A DNA stretch of 64,000 nt from Chryseobacterium oncorhynchi (GTDB taxonomy: Bacteria > Bacteroidota > Bacteroidia > Flavobacteriales > Weeksellaceae), in NCBI RefSeq assembly GCF_002899895.1, contig NZ_PPEI02000001.1, positions 718,748 through 782,747 of the forward strand, given 5' to 3'. The translations under genes and the position numbers were made by a program. Below are positions 8,088-15,342 of the stretch, in pieces (positions within the stretch are counted from its first letter, which is position 1; each line of letters begins with the position of its first letter). A model generated the notes under the pieces. That model did no database searches and had not been told where the DNA came from. It was given only the letters and a program-made list of their open reading frames with translations.

Positions 8088-9493
8088 TTTACTTGTAATT
8101 TCACTTTATCAATTTCAAAAACCTGAATAATTTCTTCCTCTTGCATAAGGTCAAACAATATTTTCCTTGTTTCTGTAAAATCTTTAAAATCATCAAAATT
8201 CTGTTGATCAAAGAGATTTATTAAGTATTGTAATCGTTGTTTATTACCTCTCAAATCCTGAGCTGTGAATTTCTTAATCAAATCCTTAAAAATCGGTTCT
8301 TCATCTATCTCAACATCAGGTTTAAAAGCATTTTGAAGAATTACCTGAAATAATTCCTGTAATATTTCTAGTGATTGTTCAACTTTACCCTTTACGTCTT
8401 GAATAGATTCATAAATTTTACTGAACGTATTTTGTAAAGTAAGATCATTAGGAACTGGAATTTCTATATTTCTCAATTTCTCCAATGTAATTTCCTTGAA
8501 CGTTGAACCTTTTACATATTTATTTATAATAAAATGAAAACCTCCACTTTGTAAAGTCGAATATAAATAATTCGGAATAATAACTTTTTTATTTGGAGAA
8601 ATTAATGCAATGCCTCTACTTAAGTTAAAACCTTCACTATTAGCATTTATCATAGCAACTTCACCTATAGTAGCTCTAATTGTAATAAGAATATCATCAG
8701 TCGAACAAATTGTTCGTGAATATTTTTCTGAAATTTCACTAGTTGTCTTAAGTAAATTTTCTAAAACAATCTTTCCGTCTTTTATATCACCTGTTCTAAT
8801 ATATGGTATGCCCTCATCAATATGGGGGCCCGCTTGAACAATTCCATACGTAATTATTTTATCTTTATGAGTAACTTGGGAAAGCTTTTTTAAAGGAAAG
8901 CTTTTTTGATTGTTTACAGGATCTCCAAACATTTTGAAATATATTGATTGGGTTAAATTTTCCAATACATTGATATTTTTCACTTTCTCATTAATATATA
9001 TCTGAATCCTATCTAATTGGGAAGTTACTTTTTCTTGAAACTCTAAGTCCTTAGGATAATTTATATTTAGCTTTCTCAGGTTAGTATTGTTTAAAATAGA
9101 AATAGTTACTTTATTTGCTTTAAAATTTAAGTAATTTTTATTTCTAATGATCCAATAGTAAAAAAATTTAGGGAGGATAATTTTTTCCTTTATTCGAACC
9201 CCTGTTATTTGTTGATTACTAGAAACTGGTTTTTTAACTATCGCAACCTTACCGATGTCTCCGATACAGCTTATTAAGACAGTATTTTCTTTGTGTAAGA
9301 AAGCTTGATTATCTAAAAGAGCTAGCTCTGATATTTTTGTGTTTGTGTCTGAAATATATTGCTGACCCTGTAAATCTGTAGGGGTAACCCAAAGCACATC
9401 TCCTTCATAATAAAGTGGCTCTTTAGTGCTGGGAGTTTTTCCTGTTTGGATATTCTCTATGATTTCTCCTATTGTTGTACTTAAATATTCCAT
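8084..9493 (-). CDS. hsdS: Type I modification specificity subunit HsdS with extra C-terminal domain
   Basis: Two target-recognition domains are visible in 469 residues. TRD1 lies at about 5-165 (DVLWVTPTDL, ENTVLISCIGDIGKVAIV) and TRD2 at about 200-350 (IPYIRTGDI, DDILITIRATIGEVAMI). Helical spacers after each TRD (LEFQEKVTSQLDRIQIYI and LTLQNTFSKIYESIQDVK) set their distance. This is the normal HsdS plan for a bipartite recognition site. After the second spacer an unusual tail of about 75 residues follows (from EEPIFKDLIKKF to the end), acidic and helical. Its start overlaps the HsdM stop by one base (TAATG). The tail could dock the ATPase, which is an inference. Confidence 0.9.
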   Translation of the reverse strand: MEYLSTTIGEIIENIQTGKTPSTKEPLYYEGDVLWVTPTDLQGQQYISDTNTKISELALLDNQAFLHKENTVLISCIGDIGKVAIVKKPVSSNQQITGVRIKEKIILPKFFYYWIIRNKNYLNFKANKVTISILNNTNLRKLNINYPKDLEFQEKVTSQLDRIQIYINEKVKNINVLENLTQSIYFKMFGDPVNNQKSFPLKKLSQVTHKDKIITYGIVQAGPHIDEGIPYIRTGDIKDGKIVLENLLKTTSEISEKYSRTICSTDDILITIRATIGEVAMINANSEGFNLSRGIALISPNKKVIIPNYLYSTLQSGGFHFIINKYVKGSTFKEITLEKLRNIEIPVPNDLTLQNTFSKIYESIQDVKGKVEQSLEILQELFQVILQNAFKPDVEIDEEPIFKDLIKKFTAQDLRGNKQRLQYLINLFDQQNFDDFKDFTETRKILFDLMQEEEIIQVFEIDKVKLQVK

Positions 9494-11139
9494 TACAACT
9501 CTTTTTCTAATTGTTTTAAAGAAAGAAACAATTCTTCTTCAATCTTTAAAACTTGTTTAAGCAACTTGGCAGGCTCTTCATATGAAGTTTCCTCAAAAAC
9601 AAATTCTTTATACAAATTGTAGTTTAATTCAAATCCATTTTCCTCAATTTCACTAACAGGAACATAAAAATGTTTCTGTTTACGGTCTTTTTGTGAGTGA
9701 CTTTTTTCATCTCTGGTTTTATATTGTTTAACGGTTTGCGGAAGAGGGAAATCATTTTTTATTTTTCTTCGGCTATTGTCTAACGTATAACCATCCGAAT
9801 CCATTCCGTAAAACCAAACTTTTCTAGTGTGATATTTATCAGATCTAAACTGTTTTTTAGTAAATAAAAGTATTGAAGTTTTCACGCCACTATAAGGGTT
9901 AAATACACCACTAGGTAATGATATTACAGCTTCCAAATCACAGTCTTTTAATAATATTTCACGAGTTGCTTTATAAGCCTTACCAGAATTAAATAAAACT
10001 CCCTCAGGAATAATTACAGCAGCTCTACCATTTTTCTTAAGCATATATACAATACGCTCTAAGAATAAAAGTTCAGTTTGTAGCGACTGTATTTTACCTT
10101 CATTTATTTCATAAATGCGATTCAAATTTGTACTTATTGATTTACTGTTAACCTTTGCCGCAAAAGGTGGATTAGCCAAAATATAACTGTATTCTTCCAT
10201 ACCCCAAAAATTATTTTCAGTTTTTGATATTTTTTTGGACCTTTTTACAGTTATTTTAGCTTTGATTTTCCCGTCAATTATATTTTCAAGGGTTATTTCT
10301 CGCTCAAATTTCCTTCTGAAGAAATCTTCGTACTCACTGGATAGGGTATTTAAATTAACGACATGAGGTTTTTTGATACCATGCATCATCATATTCATCA
10401 TACCAATCCGCACCATAGTAGCATCGATATCAAACCCGTAAAATGTATCTTCTTTTAGTTGCTGATTCTTTTTTTGTGTTAATTTTTTGCCATCAAGCCC
10501 TTTCTCTAATTGATTCTCCTCATCAAAAGTAACCATTTTACTGTTTTCTTTAAGAATATACTGATATGCACCAACCAGAAAACCGGAACTTCCACTAGTT
10601 ACATCACAAATTTTTGTTTCTTCATTATCAATATTCGGAGCAACTAATTCACTCATCATTTGTATAATATGTCTTGGTGTTCTGAATTGACCATTCTTTC
10701 CTGCTTCATTTGTAGCACTTAAAAGGTACTCATATACATCACCTAAGATGTCTTGAAAATGTTGATCCTTCTTTTCTTCTTCTTCTACCAAGTAAAAGAT
10801 ATCATCGATTATCTTTACTACGTCTTCTAATAGGGAAGGAATACTTATACCAAACCTTGCATTTTTCATTTCAATGGCAAAAGGTTCATCATCATTAGAT
10901 AAATCATTTTGGATAAATGTAAATACGCTGTCTATTTTAGATTTTAATTCAGATCCTTCTAAATTATTAAATTTGCTCCACTTAAATTCATCACTAAGCC
11001 CTGGATGAAAATTCTCTAAACGCTTCATAAATATCAAATATGAAATATTATCAATCGCAGTTATAGGATTGGATAATCCACCTGCCCAAAGCCTGTCCCA
11101 AAGAAGCTGTATTTTATTTTTTATTTCTGTTGATAGCAT
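9493..11139 (-). CDS. hsdM: Type I N6-adenine DNA methyltransferase HsdM
   Basis: The 548-residue protein has the HsdM N-terminal helical domain (LLWDRLWAGGLSNPI from residue 12), motif X GQFRTPRHI at 150-158, SAM-binding motif I DVTSGSSGF at 179-187, and catalytic motif IV NPPF at 323-326. All expected catalytic residues are present, so it should methylate adenine when bound to HsdS. It is the promoter-proximal gene of four. No HsdR translocase/nuclease lies on either side, although HsdR is normally adjacent. Confidence 0.93.
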   Translation of the reverse strand: MLSTEIKNKIQLLWDRLWAGGLSNPITAIDNISYLIFMKRLENFHPGLSDEFKWSKFNNLEGSELKSKIDSVFTFIQNDLSNDDEPFAIEMKNARFGISIPSLLEDVVKIIDDIFYLVEEEEKKDQHFQDILGDVYEYLLSATNEAGKNGQFRTPRHIIQMMSELVAPNIDNEETKICDVTSGSSGFLVGAYQYILKENSKMVTFDEENQLEKGLDGKKLTQKKNQQLKEDTFYGFDIDATMVRIGMMNMMMHGIKKPHVVNLNTLSSEYEDFFRRKFEREITLENIIDGKIKAKITVKRSKKISKTENNFWGMEEYSYILANPPFAAKVNSKSISTNLNRIYEINEGKIQSLQTELLFLERIVYMLKKNGRAAVIIPEGVLFNSGKAYKATREILLKDCDLEAVISLPSGVFNPYSGVKTSILLFTKKQFRSDKYHTRKVWFYGMDSDGYTLDNSRRKIKNDFPLPQTVKQYKTRDEKSHSQKDRKQKHFYVPVSEIEENGFELNYNLYKEFVFEETSYEEPAKLLKQVLKIEEELFLSLKQLEKEL

Positions 11140-11186
11140 TATTTTCTTTTATGATATTCCTTCACTTACAAAAGTTCAGTAAAATG

Positions 11187-11194
11187 CAAATATA
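11187..11194 (-). promoter_or_regulatory. Candidate -7 element TATATTTG of the hsdM operon
   Basis: The minus strand reads TATATTTG, a perfect match to the Bacteroidetes -7 consensus TAnnTTTG, 47 bases before the hsdM ATG. No clear TTG -33 element is seen at the expected distance. The rest of the 345-bp gap 11140-11484 is A+T-rich and shows nothing else I can name. Confidence 0.45.
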
Positions 11195-11465
11195 CTTTTT
11201 ATTCGTTGTTTGCGTATCTTTTATTGAGTCTCATTCTACTATTTCTAATAATTACATTCAATATCTAGACTCGTAATTCTTTGATACAAATAGTGTTAGT
11301 AAGAATATAATTTATATTATTATATTAACGCTCTCCGAAGTCTCCTGGAACAATTTTAAAGAAAATAACCTTACTTACAAGCTCAAACTCGAAAGACTTT
11401 CCACAGCAGAGCATAATATCTGAAAAATGATGACTAACAATCATTTCTCTTTATCACTTATATCC

Positions 11466-11473
11466 TATTTTTG
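11466..11473 (+). promoter_or_regulatory. Candidate -7 element TATTTTTG of the AraC gene
   Basis: TATTTTTG fits TAnnTTTG and lies 11 bases before the ATG at 11485. If used, the transcript would have a very short leader. No convincing -33 box is present, so this is weak. Confidence 0.3.
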
Positions 11474-11484
11474 TAAAAAAACTA

Positions 11485-12609
11485 ATGGACAAATTAAGTT
11501 TTCTGGAAGTTATTGCTGCGATGGCTGTTTTTGTATCGCTGCTGCTTGCCGTATTTTTATTAACGGTAAAAACAGAAAGGAAACTGGAAAACAGATTATT
11601 TGCGGCGTTCCTTATCATTAATGCCATTGATATCAGCGGGCTTTTTATGCACCTTTTTGTGGATAGTTATAATCTGAAAACTTTCAAAATATCTGCTTAC
11701 TTATTGGTCATGCCTCTTTTCTATCTGTATGTGAATGCCGTCTGTTATTCTGATTTCACCTTAAAAAGAAAGCATTTACTGCATTTTATTCCTTTTATTG
11801 TGGTCAACTTAATTTTAGTTCCAAGGCTTTATCTGGCAGAAGGTACCGCTAAAGAACAGTTCTTTACAACGATGTGGAACTCTCCTGAAATGTTGGTTTA
11901 TCAACTCATCGGGGAACTGCAGTTTTTCTTTTATATCGTTGGTGTATTCCTTGTCCTTAAAAAATACAGGGAAATTTATCTTGAAAACTATACCAATCCC
12001 AATACATTGCTGTACATATGGCTGTCTCAGCTGACTGTGGTTTTCCTGATCATCCATTTATGTATTATTTTAAAGAACATCGTAAGATATACCCAGCATA
12101 GAGATCTGTTTATCTGGTTGAATATTGTTGCGGGAACAGTATTTTTATTGGCCGCCTGCTGGTTTATATTAAAGGCATTAAATTATCCTGAGCTCTTTCG
12201 CAGAATTGATTCTACCCTACAACCTACAAAAGATTTTGCCGAAACGCTGGAAACCGAAAATAAAACCGACGAAACAAAAAGCTTTCAGATTGAACAGCTT
12301 AGAAGTTTTATGGTTGAAAAAGAACCCTTTTTAAATCCCTCCCTAACGATTCAGGAATTGGCAGATCAGGTGGAAATTCCCGTTCGGGAGTTGTCTGTAT
12401 TAATTAACCATCACCTCAATCAGCACTTTTTTGATTTTGTGAATGAATACCGTGTCAAAAAAGCAATGACAATTCTGAAAGATCCCACAAAAAAGGAATA
12501 TACGGTGCTGGAAATTTTATATGAAGTGGGTTTTAATTCAAAATCTTCTTTTCATACCTCTTTTAAAAAGTATACAAATCAAACGCCAACAGCATTCAGA
12601 AACAGTTGA
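11485..12609 (+). CDS. Membrane-anchored AraC-family transcriptional regulator
   Basis: The 374-residue protein has about seven N-terminal hydrophobic helices (residues 1-235) followed by a cytoplasmic linker and a C-terminal AraC domain (about 270-374). The two helix-turn-helix parts are seen in LTIQELADQVEIPVRELSVLI and in YTVLEILYEVGFNSKSSFHTSFKKYTN, the second carrying the typical AraC signature ending TPTAFR. Such 7TM-AraC fusions are common in Flavobacteriia and presumably sense an external signal. The target is unknown; the serine hydrolase downstream is separated by a terminator. Confidence 0.88.
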   Translation: MDKLSFLEVIAAMAVFVSLLLAVFLLTVKTERKLENRLFAAFLIINAIDISGLFMHLFVDSYNLKTFKISAYLLVMPLFYLYVNAVCYSDFTLKRKHLLHFIPFIVVNLILVPRLYLAEGTAKEQFFTTMWNSPEMLVYQLIGELQFFFYIVGVFLVLKKYREIYLENYTNPNTLLYIWLSQLTVVFLIIHLCIILKNIVRYTQHRDLFIWLNIVAGTVFLLAACWFILKALNYPELFRRIDSTLQPTKDFAETLETENKTDETKSFQIEQLRSFMVEKEPFLNPSLTIQELADQVEIPVRELSVLINHHLNQHFFDFVNEYRVKKAMTILKDPTKKEYTVLEILYEVGFNSKSSFHTSFKKYTNQTPTAFRNS

Positions 12610-12652
12610 TAATTAACTAATTGTAAATAATCAAACTCTGGATTGCAGATAA

Positions 12653-12685
12653 TCGGACTCATTGTATTGATTAAAATGAGTCCGA
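12653..12685 (+). terminator. Rho-independent terminator after the AraC gene
   Basis: Arms TCGGACTCATT (12653-12663) and AATGAGTCCGA (12675-12685) pair perfectly over 11 bp around an 11-base loop and are followed by CTTTTTT. It lies 44 bases after the AraC stop. Confidence 0.85.
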
Positions 12686-12764
12686 CTTTTTTATACGGAC
12701 TTTTTTCAGGATTCTCTACAGCATATTTGCGTCATATTATGAATATCAAATTAAAATTCTGACC

Positions 12765-13811
12765 ATGAAATATGTAACCCTTATTTTATTTTTTGCCCTA
12801 GTTGGGTGTAAAAGTGTTCACCCAATCCATAAACAAAATGTTGAAAACGCGATTACAAAAAACGCTCTTCAGTTATTAGAGGACAAAAGATTTCATTCTG
12901 TTTCTATTTCAGTTCTTAAAGATGGAAAATCAACGACAAAGCATTTTGGAGAATTAACGATTGGAAAAGGAAATAAACCCAACGATTCTACCCTTTATGA
13001 GTTAGCTTCTGTAACGAAAACCTTTACAGGGTATATAGCTGCCAAAGCCGTACTTGATAAAAAAATACATTTAGAGGATGATATTAGAATCTACCTTAAC
13101 GAACCTTATCCCAATTTAGAATTTAAAGGTGAACCTATAACAATCAAACACCTCATCACGCATACCAGTGGATTTCCTAACATGCCTCTAAAAAGCGAAA
13201 ATAAAAAGGCATTTTTTGAAGGATTAAAACTTATCAAAATTGAAACAAAACCCGGAGAAGTTTATTCCTATTCCAACACGGCTCCGGAGCTGACCGCCTA
13301 TATCCTTGAAAAAGTGTATCAAAAACCTTTTGAGGAATTGGTCATTGAATTTGTTTTGAAGCCCAATAATATGAATCAAACTAAGTTTACACTCAATGAA
13401 AATGACAGAACAAGATTGGTAAAAGGCTACAATGATAAAAACGAATTAATGCCTAACTTCAACAGAACTTTATGGGGTGGGATTTCAGGATTGCACTCTA
13501 CCACTACGGATCTGGTGAAATATATGAAATTGCAGCTTGACCAGTCGAATCCCGTTCTCAACGAATCTCATAAAAAATTATATAAAGAGGGTTCTGATTT
13601 TTGGGAAGGTTATCATTGGTACATCATAGAAAATGGTAGTCAATTAATCTACAGACATCACGGAGGGATATACGGAATGCAGAATTGGTTTGTAATTTAC
13701 CCTAAACAAAATATAGGGATATCTATATTGACAAACACCAGTTTTAATGAAACAGGAGAAATCTTAGAAAAAGCAGTTGATAACCTGTATCATGAAATAA
13801 ATGTAAACTAA
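12765..13811 (+). CDS. Serine beta-lactamase-like hydrolase, lipoprotein
   Basis: The 348-residue protein starts with a lipoprotein signal (lipobox LVGC, Cys15). It has the class C beta-lactamase/DD-peptidase motifs: SVTK at 82-85 (nucleophile Ser and Lys), YSN at 169-171, and a late HHGG in place of KTG, all usual for the serine hydrolase group (EstB, Pab87, D-aminopeptidase types). It probably acts on peptides or esters in the periplasm; resistance is not implied. Its 3' end overlaps the convergent HTH gene by 48 bases. Confidence 0.85.
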   Translation: MKYVTLILFFALVGCKSVHPIHKQNVENAITKNALQLLEDKRFHSVSISVLKDGKSTTKHFGELTIGKGNKPNDSTLYELASVTKTFTGYIAAKAVLDKKIHLEDDIRIYLNEPYPNLEFKGEPITIKHLITHTSGFPNMPLKSENKKAFFEGLKLIKIETKPGEVYSYSNTAPELTAYILEKVYQKPFEELVIEFVLKPNNMNQTKFTLNENDRTRLVKGYNDKNELMPNFNRTLWGGISGLHSTTTDLVKYMKLQLDQSNPVLNESHKKLYKEGSDFWEGYHWYIIENGSQLIYRHHGGIYGMQNWFVIYPKQNIGISILTNTSFNETGEILEKAVDNLYHEINVN

Positions 13812-14132
13812 AAACTGTTTCTTCCACTTTGTAACTGTATTTCTACTTAAATTATAATGTAGTGCCAATTGTTTATTATTCAAACCATTCACTTTTTGAA
13901 AATCTAAAATCTGAAGGATTGTTGATTTATCATAGGCACGGAACTTTTGGTTGATCATATTGGAGTCCCGCTTTTGTTTTTGAAATAATAATGTATTGAT
14001 CTCAATAATATCCAGAACCGTCAGGCTTTTCTTTTTTAGGATATGTGAACAAAGGTCTTTTTTATCAGGAAACTTCTTAGTTATAAGGTCGATATAAATT
14101 TTATTATAATCAGGCTTTATGGTTTTTTTCAT
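13764..14132 (-). CDS. Small helix-turn-helix protein, transposase-type HTH
   Basis: The 122-residue protein ends in an HTH of the transposase/homeodomain-like type: NNKQLALHYNLSRNTVTKWKK. Relatives I remember from this genus end shortly after this motif, whereas here the frame continues into the antisense of the serine hydrolase tail (LVYIYFMIQVINCFF). The natural stop may therefore have been lost or the tail re-written when the two convergent genes met. It is likely DNA-binding; its role is unknown. Confidence 0.6.
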   Translation of the reverse strand: MKKTIKPDYNKIYIDLITKKFPDKKDLCSHILKKKSLTVLDIIEINTLLFQKQKRDSNMINQKFRAYDKSTILQILDFQKVNGLNNKQLALHYNLSRNTVTKWKKQFLVYIYFMIQVINCFF

Positions 14133-14205
14133 TGAATTTAGAATTTAAATATTATCATTTTTCAAAATCATAAGCAAGGTTTTGATTATCATCGGAAAGC
14201 TTCTA

Positions 14206-14640
14206 TTATTCATCTAATTCGCTGCTCACATTGTATTTACTCATCCATTTATATAGGGTTGATTTAGGTATTCTGTATTCGACGACGATCTGTTGTCTGG
14301 TTTTTTCTCTGGTATTAACCTGTTCTAGGATAAAATCTATCATCTCTTTGGTGTAAAGGTTTTTCCGGAACTGTGAAACGTTCACCTTTTGTTTTTTGAA
14401 TTTTGGAGAAACCGGAGCGTACAAAATAAGATGCTGACAATACATCCTAAAAAAATCAACCTCTAATAGTTTGCACCACTTCAGTAGTATATCTGTAGAC
14501 AGATTAGCGTCCAGATACATTTTTTTGATTTCTTCTTCTGTACATTTAAAGAAATTGCAGATCCTGTCAGATTCTATTCCGCTTTCTACAACAGTTTTCT
14601 GAATGATATTTCCTATGTGGATATTTTTATAGTTCATCAT
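14206..14640 (-). CDS. Genus-type helix-turn-helix protein, transposase-type HTH
   Basis: The start is set at MMNYKNIHIG (ATG complementary to 14638-14640, or three bases later); a longer frame to 14724 exists but its N-terminus is low in support. The 144-residue protein has a helical N-terminal half (IESDRICNFFKCTEEEIKK) and a C-terminal HTH (TRQQIVVEYRIPKSTLYKWM). It belongs to the small family, frequent in Chryseobacterium, annotated as transposase or HTH protein without any transposase catalytic domain. It lies 74 bases upstream of a second HTH gene in the same direction. Confidence 0.7.
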   Translation of the reverse strand: MMNYKNIHIGNIIQKTVVESGIESDRICNFFKCTEEEIKKMYLDANLSTDILLKWCKLLEVDFFRMYCQHLILYAPVSPKFKKQKVNVSQFRKNLYTKEMIDFILEQVNTREKTRQQIVVEYRIPKSTLYKWMSKYNVSSELDE

Positions 14641-14803
14641 AGTATTTTCAGTGTTTTTTTTAATTCTGCCAAAAGCAAACCTCTGGCAGAATTTTATAGT
14701 ATATTCTATTTTACATTTTTTCATTCATCTTTGAAACCAATGAAGATCATATTCTGTTTACGATCTATCATGATGGGTGTAAATGATCTTTTGGCTTACC
14801 CTA

Positions 14804-15322
14804 TTATTTCCAATAATTCCAACTGGATCCATCAAAAACGGCTAATGATTTGCTTGCAGTGTCATAGCACATCATTCCAGGATAAGGACTTTTTACAGTA
14901 GTATGGGGAGTATTAATTTGAGGCAGAAGAACTGCTTTATCCTGAGATTCTAACACTAAAACCCCTATCGCACTACTTGTATTCTTACCAATGATAACGC
15001 CCTGATTACTCCCTGATTCTGTGCTCGGATTAGGAATAATTTGAGAAGAATCTCCAATATTGCTTAATGCTGTCCAGGTATTGTTTTCGTACATCTTTAT
15101 TTTTTTGTCGGTTTTATCAAACAAAAATGTTCCGTTATTATTCGCAGTAAGTACAGGAGCACTATCTACAGAAGAGAGAATAATTCCTTTAGAATTACCT
15201 GTTGTATTATTAAAATCCAAGACTGTGCTTGTTCCCGTAATATTTTCTTTGTTGATAGCAACCTGGCCACTGGCATAAGACGCCAGTGAGCAGAGTGCTG
15301 ATATGATGAATGTGTTTTTCAT
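14804..15322 (-). CDS. Secreted hypothetical protein
   Basis: A Sec signal peptide (cleavage near ASG-QV, residue 20) precedes 150 residues with short beta-rich units. The C-terminus GMMCYDTASKSLAVFDGSSW matches the type of ending (MxxYDT...K...YDGSxW) found in flavobacterial surface proteins, also near the end of its upstream neighbour. It follows the 946-residue gene by 20 bases and is probably its co-secreted partner. No function is known. Confidence 0.7.
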   Translation of the reverse strand: MKNTFIISALCSLASYASGQVAINKENITGTSTVLDFNNTTGNSKGIILSSVDSAPVLTANNNGTFLFDKTDKKIKMYENNTWTALSNIGDSSQIIPNPSTESGSNQGVIIGKNTSSAIGVLVLESQDKAVLLPQINTPHTTVKSPYPGMMCYDTASKSLAVFDGSSWNYWK

Positions 15323-15342
15323 AATGAATTTAATATTTATGT

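Noticed and set aside
13764-14640. Insertion sequence
   Set aside because: Only HTH parts are present; no DDE or other catalytic transposase domain and no terminal repeats.
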